From positions 1-6,160 of the forward strand of contig JADFOC010000174.1 in the NCBI GenBank assembly GCA_022563075.1: a stretch of 6,160 nucleotides of DNA, written 5' to 3'. A program made the position numbers and the translations under genes. Under the pieces are notes generated by a model. The model was not told the origin of the DNA. It saw nothing but the letters and a program-made list of their open reading frames with translations, and ran no database searches. Source of the stretch: Pseudomonadota bacterium (GTDB lineage: Bacteria; Pseudomonadota; Gammaproteobacteria; Pseudomonadales; Pseudohongiellaceae). Shown in pieces: positions 5,681 through 6,160 of the stretch (position 1 is its first letter; each line of letters opens with the position of its first letter).

Positions 5681-6160
5681 ATGTCAAACAGAAAGCCAGA
5701 GACAGACAGTCAAGCCGCGGATATTCGACAACAAAGCTGGCCATTGTACCGGCGATTATTTGGCTACGTGACCCCGCATCGTCTGGCGATGCTCGGCGCC
5801 GTCCTCGGTTTCATCCTGTTCGCAGGAACCACTCCCGCCGGTACCATGTGGCTGGGGTGGACCGTCGATGCGATTACCGCAGAAAACTATGAATCGCTGC
5901 GCATACTCAGTCCACTGCTGTGTATTGTCATCGTGCTGGTGAGAGGCATCGGTGGATTCCTGGGCAGTTATTCCCTCGCCACTATTGCCAATCACGTCAT
6001 CCACAAGTTGCGCTGTGAATTGATCGATCGTCTGATTGCGCTACCTGCTACCTATTTTGACAAGACCACGTCCGGCCGCCTGGTCTCGAAACTAACCTAC
6101 GATGTGATGCAAATAACCGGTGCCGCCAGCAACGCGGTAGTCGTGATTATCCGGGAAGGC
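5681..6160 (+). CDS. msbA: MsbA, lipid A-core flippase (3' end missing)
   Basis: MsbA is a homodimeric ABC exporter that flips lipid A-core from the inner to the outer leaflet of the inner membrane. The window holds the first 160 of an expected ~580-600 residues, all within the transmembrane domain; the ATPase domain lies beyond the right edge. Hydrophobic helices appear at about 33-52 and 76-98, with the next beginning near 151. The best diagnostic stretch is LPATYFDKTTSGRLVSKLTYD (121-141) followed by VIIREG (155-160), which aligns with the MsbA consensus of SFFDK, GTLLSRITYD and VVREG. The N-terminus carries about 20 polar residues before the first helix, slightly more than in E. coli. The ATG at 5681 is preferred because the next Met (residue 37) falls inside the first helix. 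The upstream purine run (AAGA, 5672-5675) is weak and the exbD stop is seven bases away, so coupling to exbD is likely. lpxK would be the expected next gene. Confidence 0.9.
   Translation, partial: MSNRKPETDSQAADIRQQSWPLYRRLFGYVTPHRLAMLGAVLGFILFAGTTPAGTMWLGWTVDAITAENYESLRILSPLLCIVIVLVRGIGGFLGSYSLATIANHVIHKLRCELIDRLIALPATYFDKTTSGRLVSKLTYDVMQITGAASNAVVVIIREG

Noticed and set aside
5756..6004. 82-residue open frame on the - strand opposite msbA
   Set aside because: It is opposite convincing MsbA coding sequence and has no plausible domain.

Overview
The window reads as ordinary chromosomal DNA from a gammaproteobacterium. It is densely packed, and every confidently called gene lies on the + strand. 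The gene order lolD - lolE - comEC - exbB - exbD - msbA resembles what I recall of Pseudomonas and related marine gammaproteobacteria. From gene content and protein motifs I place it near Pseudomonadales/Cellvibrionales-type lineages, but I cannot name a genus. I see no mobile element, tRNA, rRNA, CRISPR array or sign of recent transfer.

Layout. Positions 1-630 hold the 3' part of lolD, the ATPase of the lipoprotein-releasing transporter; its start lies before the window. It overlaps by 11 bases the permease gene at 620-1879, called lolE. A 63-base gap carries an 8-base direct repeat and a ribosome binding site. Next is comEC/rec2 (about 1943-4333), the inner-membrane DNA uptake channel, complete and with an intact metallo-beta-lactamase-like domain. 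A 201-base gap (4334-4534) holds no gene. It contains a 6-base inverted repeat, a possible extended -10 promoter and a strong Shine-Dalgarno sequence. exbB (4535-5155) and exbD (5230-5673) encode a proton-driven motor pair. msbA, the lipid A flippase, begins at 5681 and runs off the right edge.

How the genes fit together. Four of the six genes serve the envelope directly: LolD and LolE pull mature lipoproteins out of the inner membrane for delivery to the outer membrane, ExbB/ExbD convert proton motive force into work across the periplasm, and MsbA flips lipid A-core. ComEC is also an inner-membrane protein but works in natural transformation. No TonB or TolA partner is visible for ExbB/ExbD.

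The most interesting local signal is the 74-base exbB-exbD gap. A perfect 7-base inverted repeat (5195-5201 with 5219-5225) would bury the exbD Shine-Dalgarno sequence in a stem. A 27-codon reading frame (5157-5240), with its own Shine-Dalgarno sequence inside the end of exbB, runs through that stem and stops just inside exbD. This has the form of a translational-coupling switch, but it is inferred from sequence alone.
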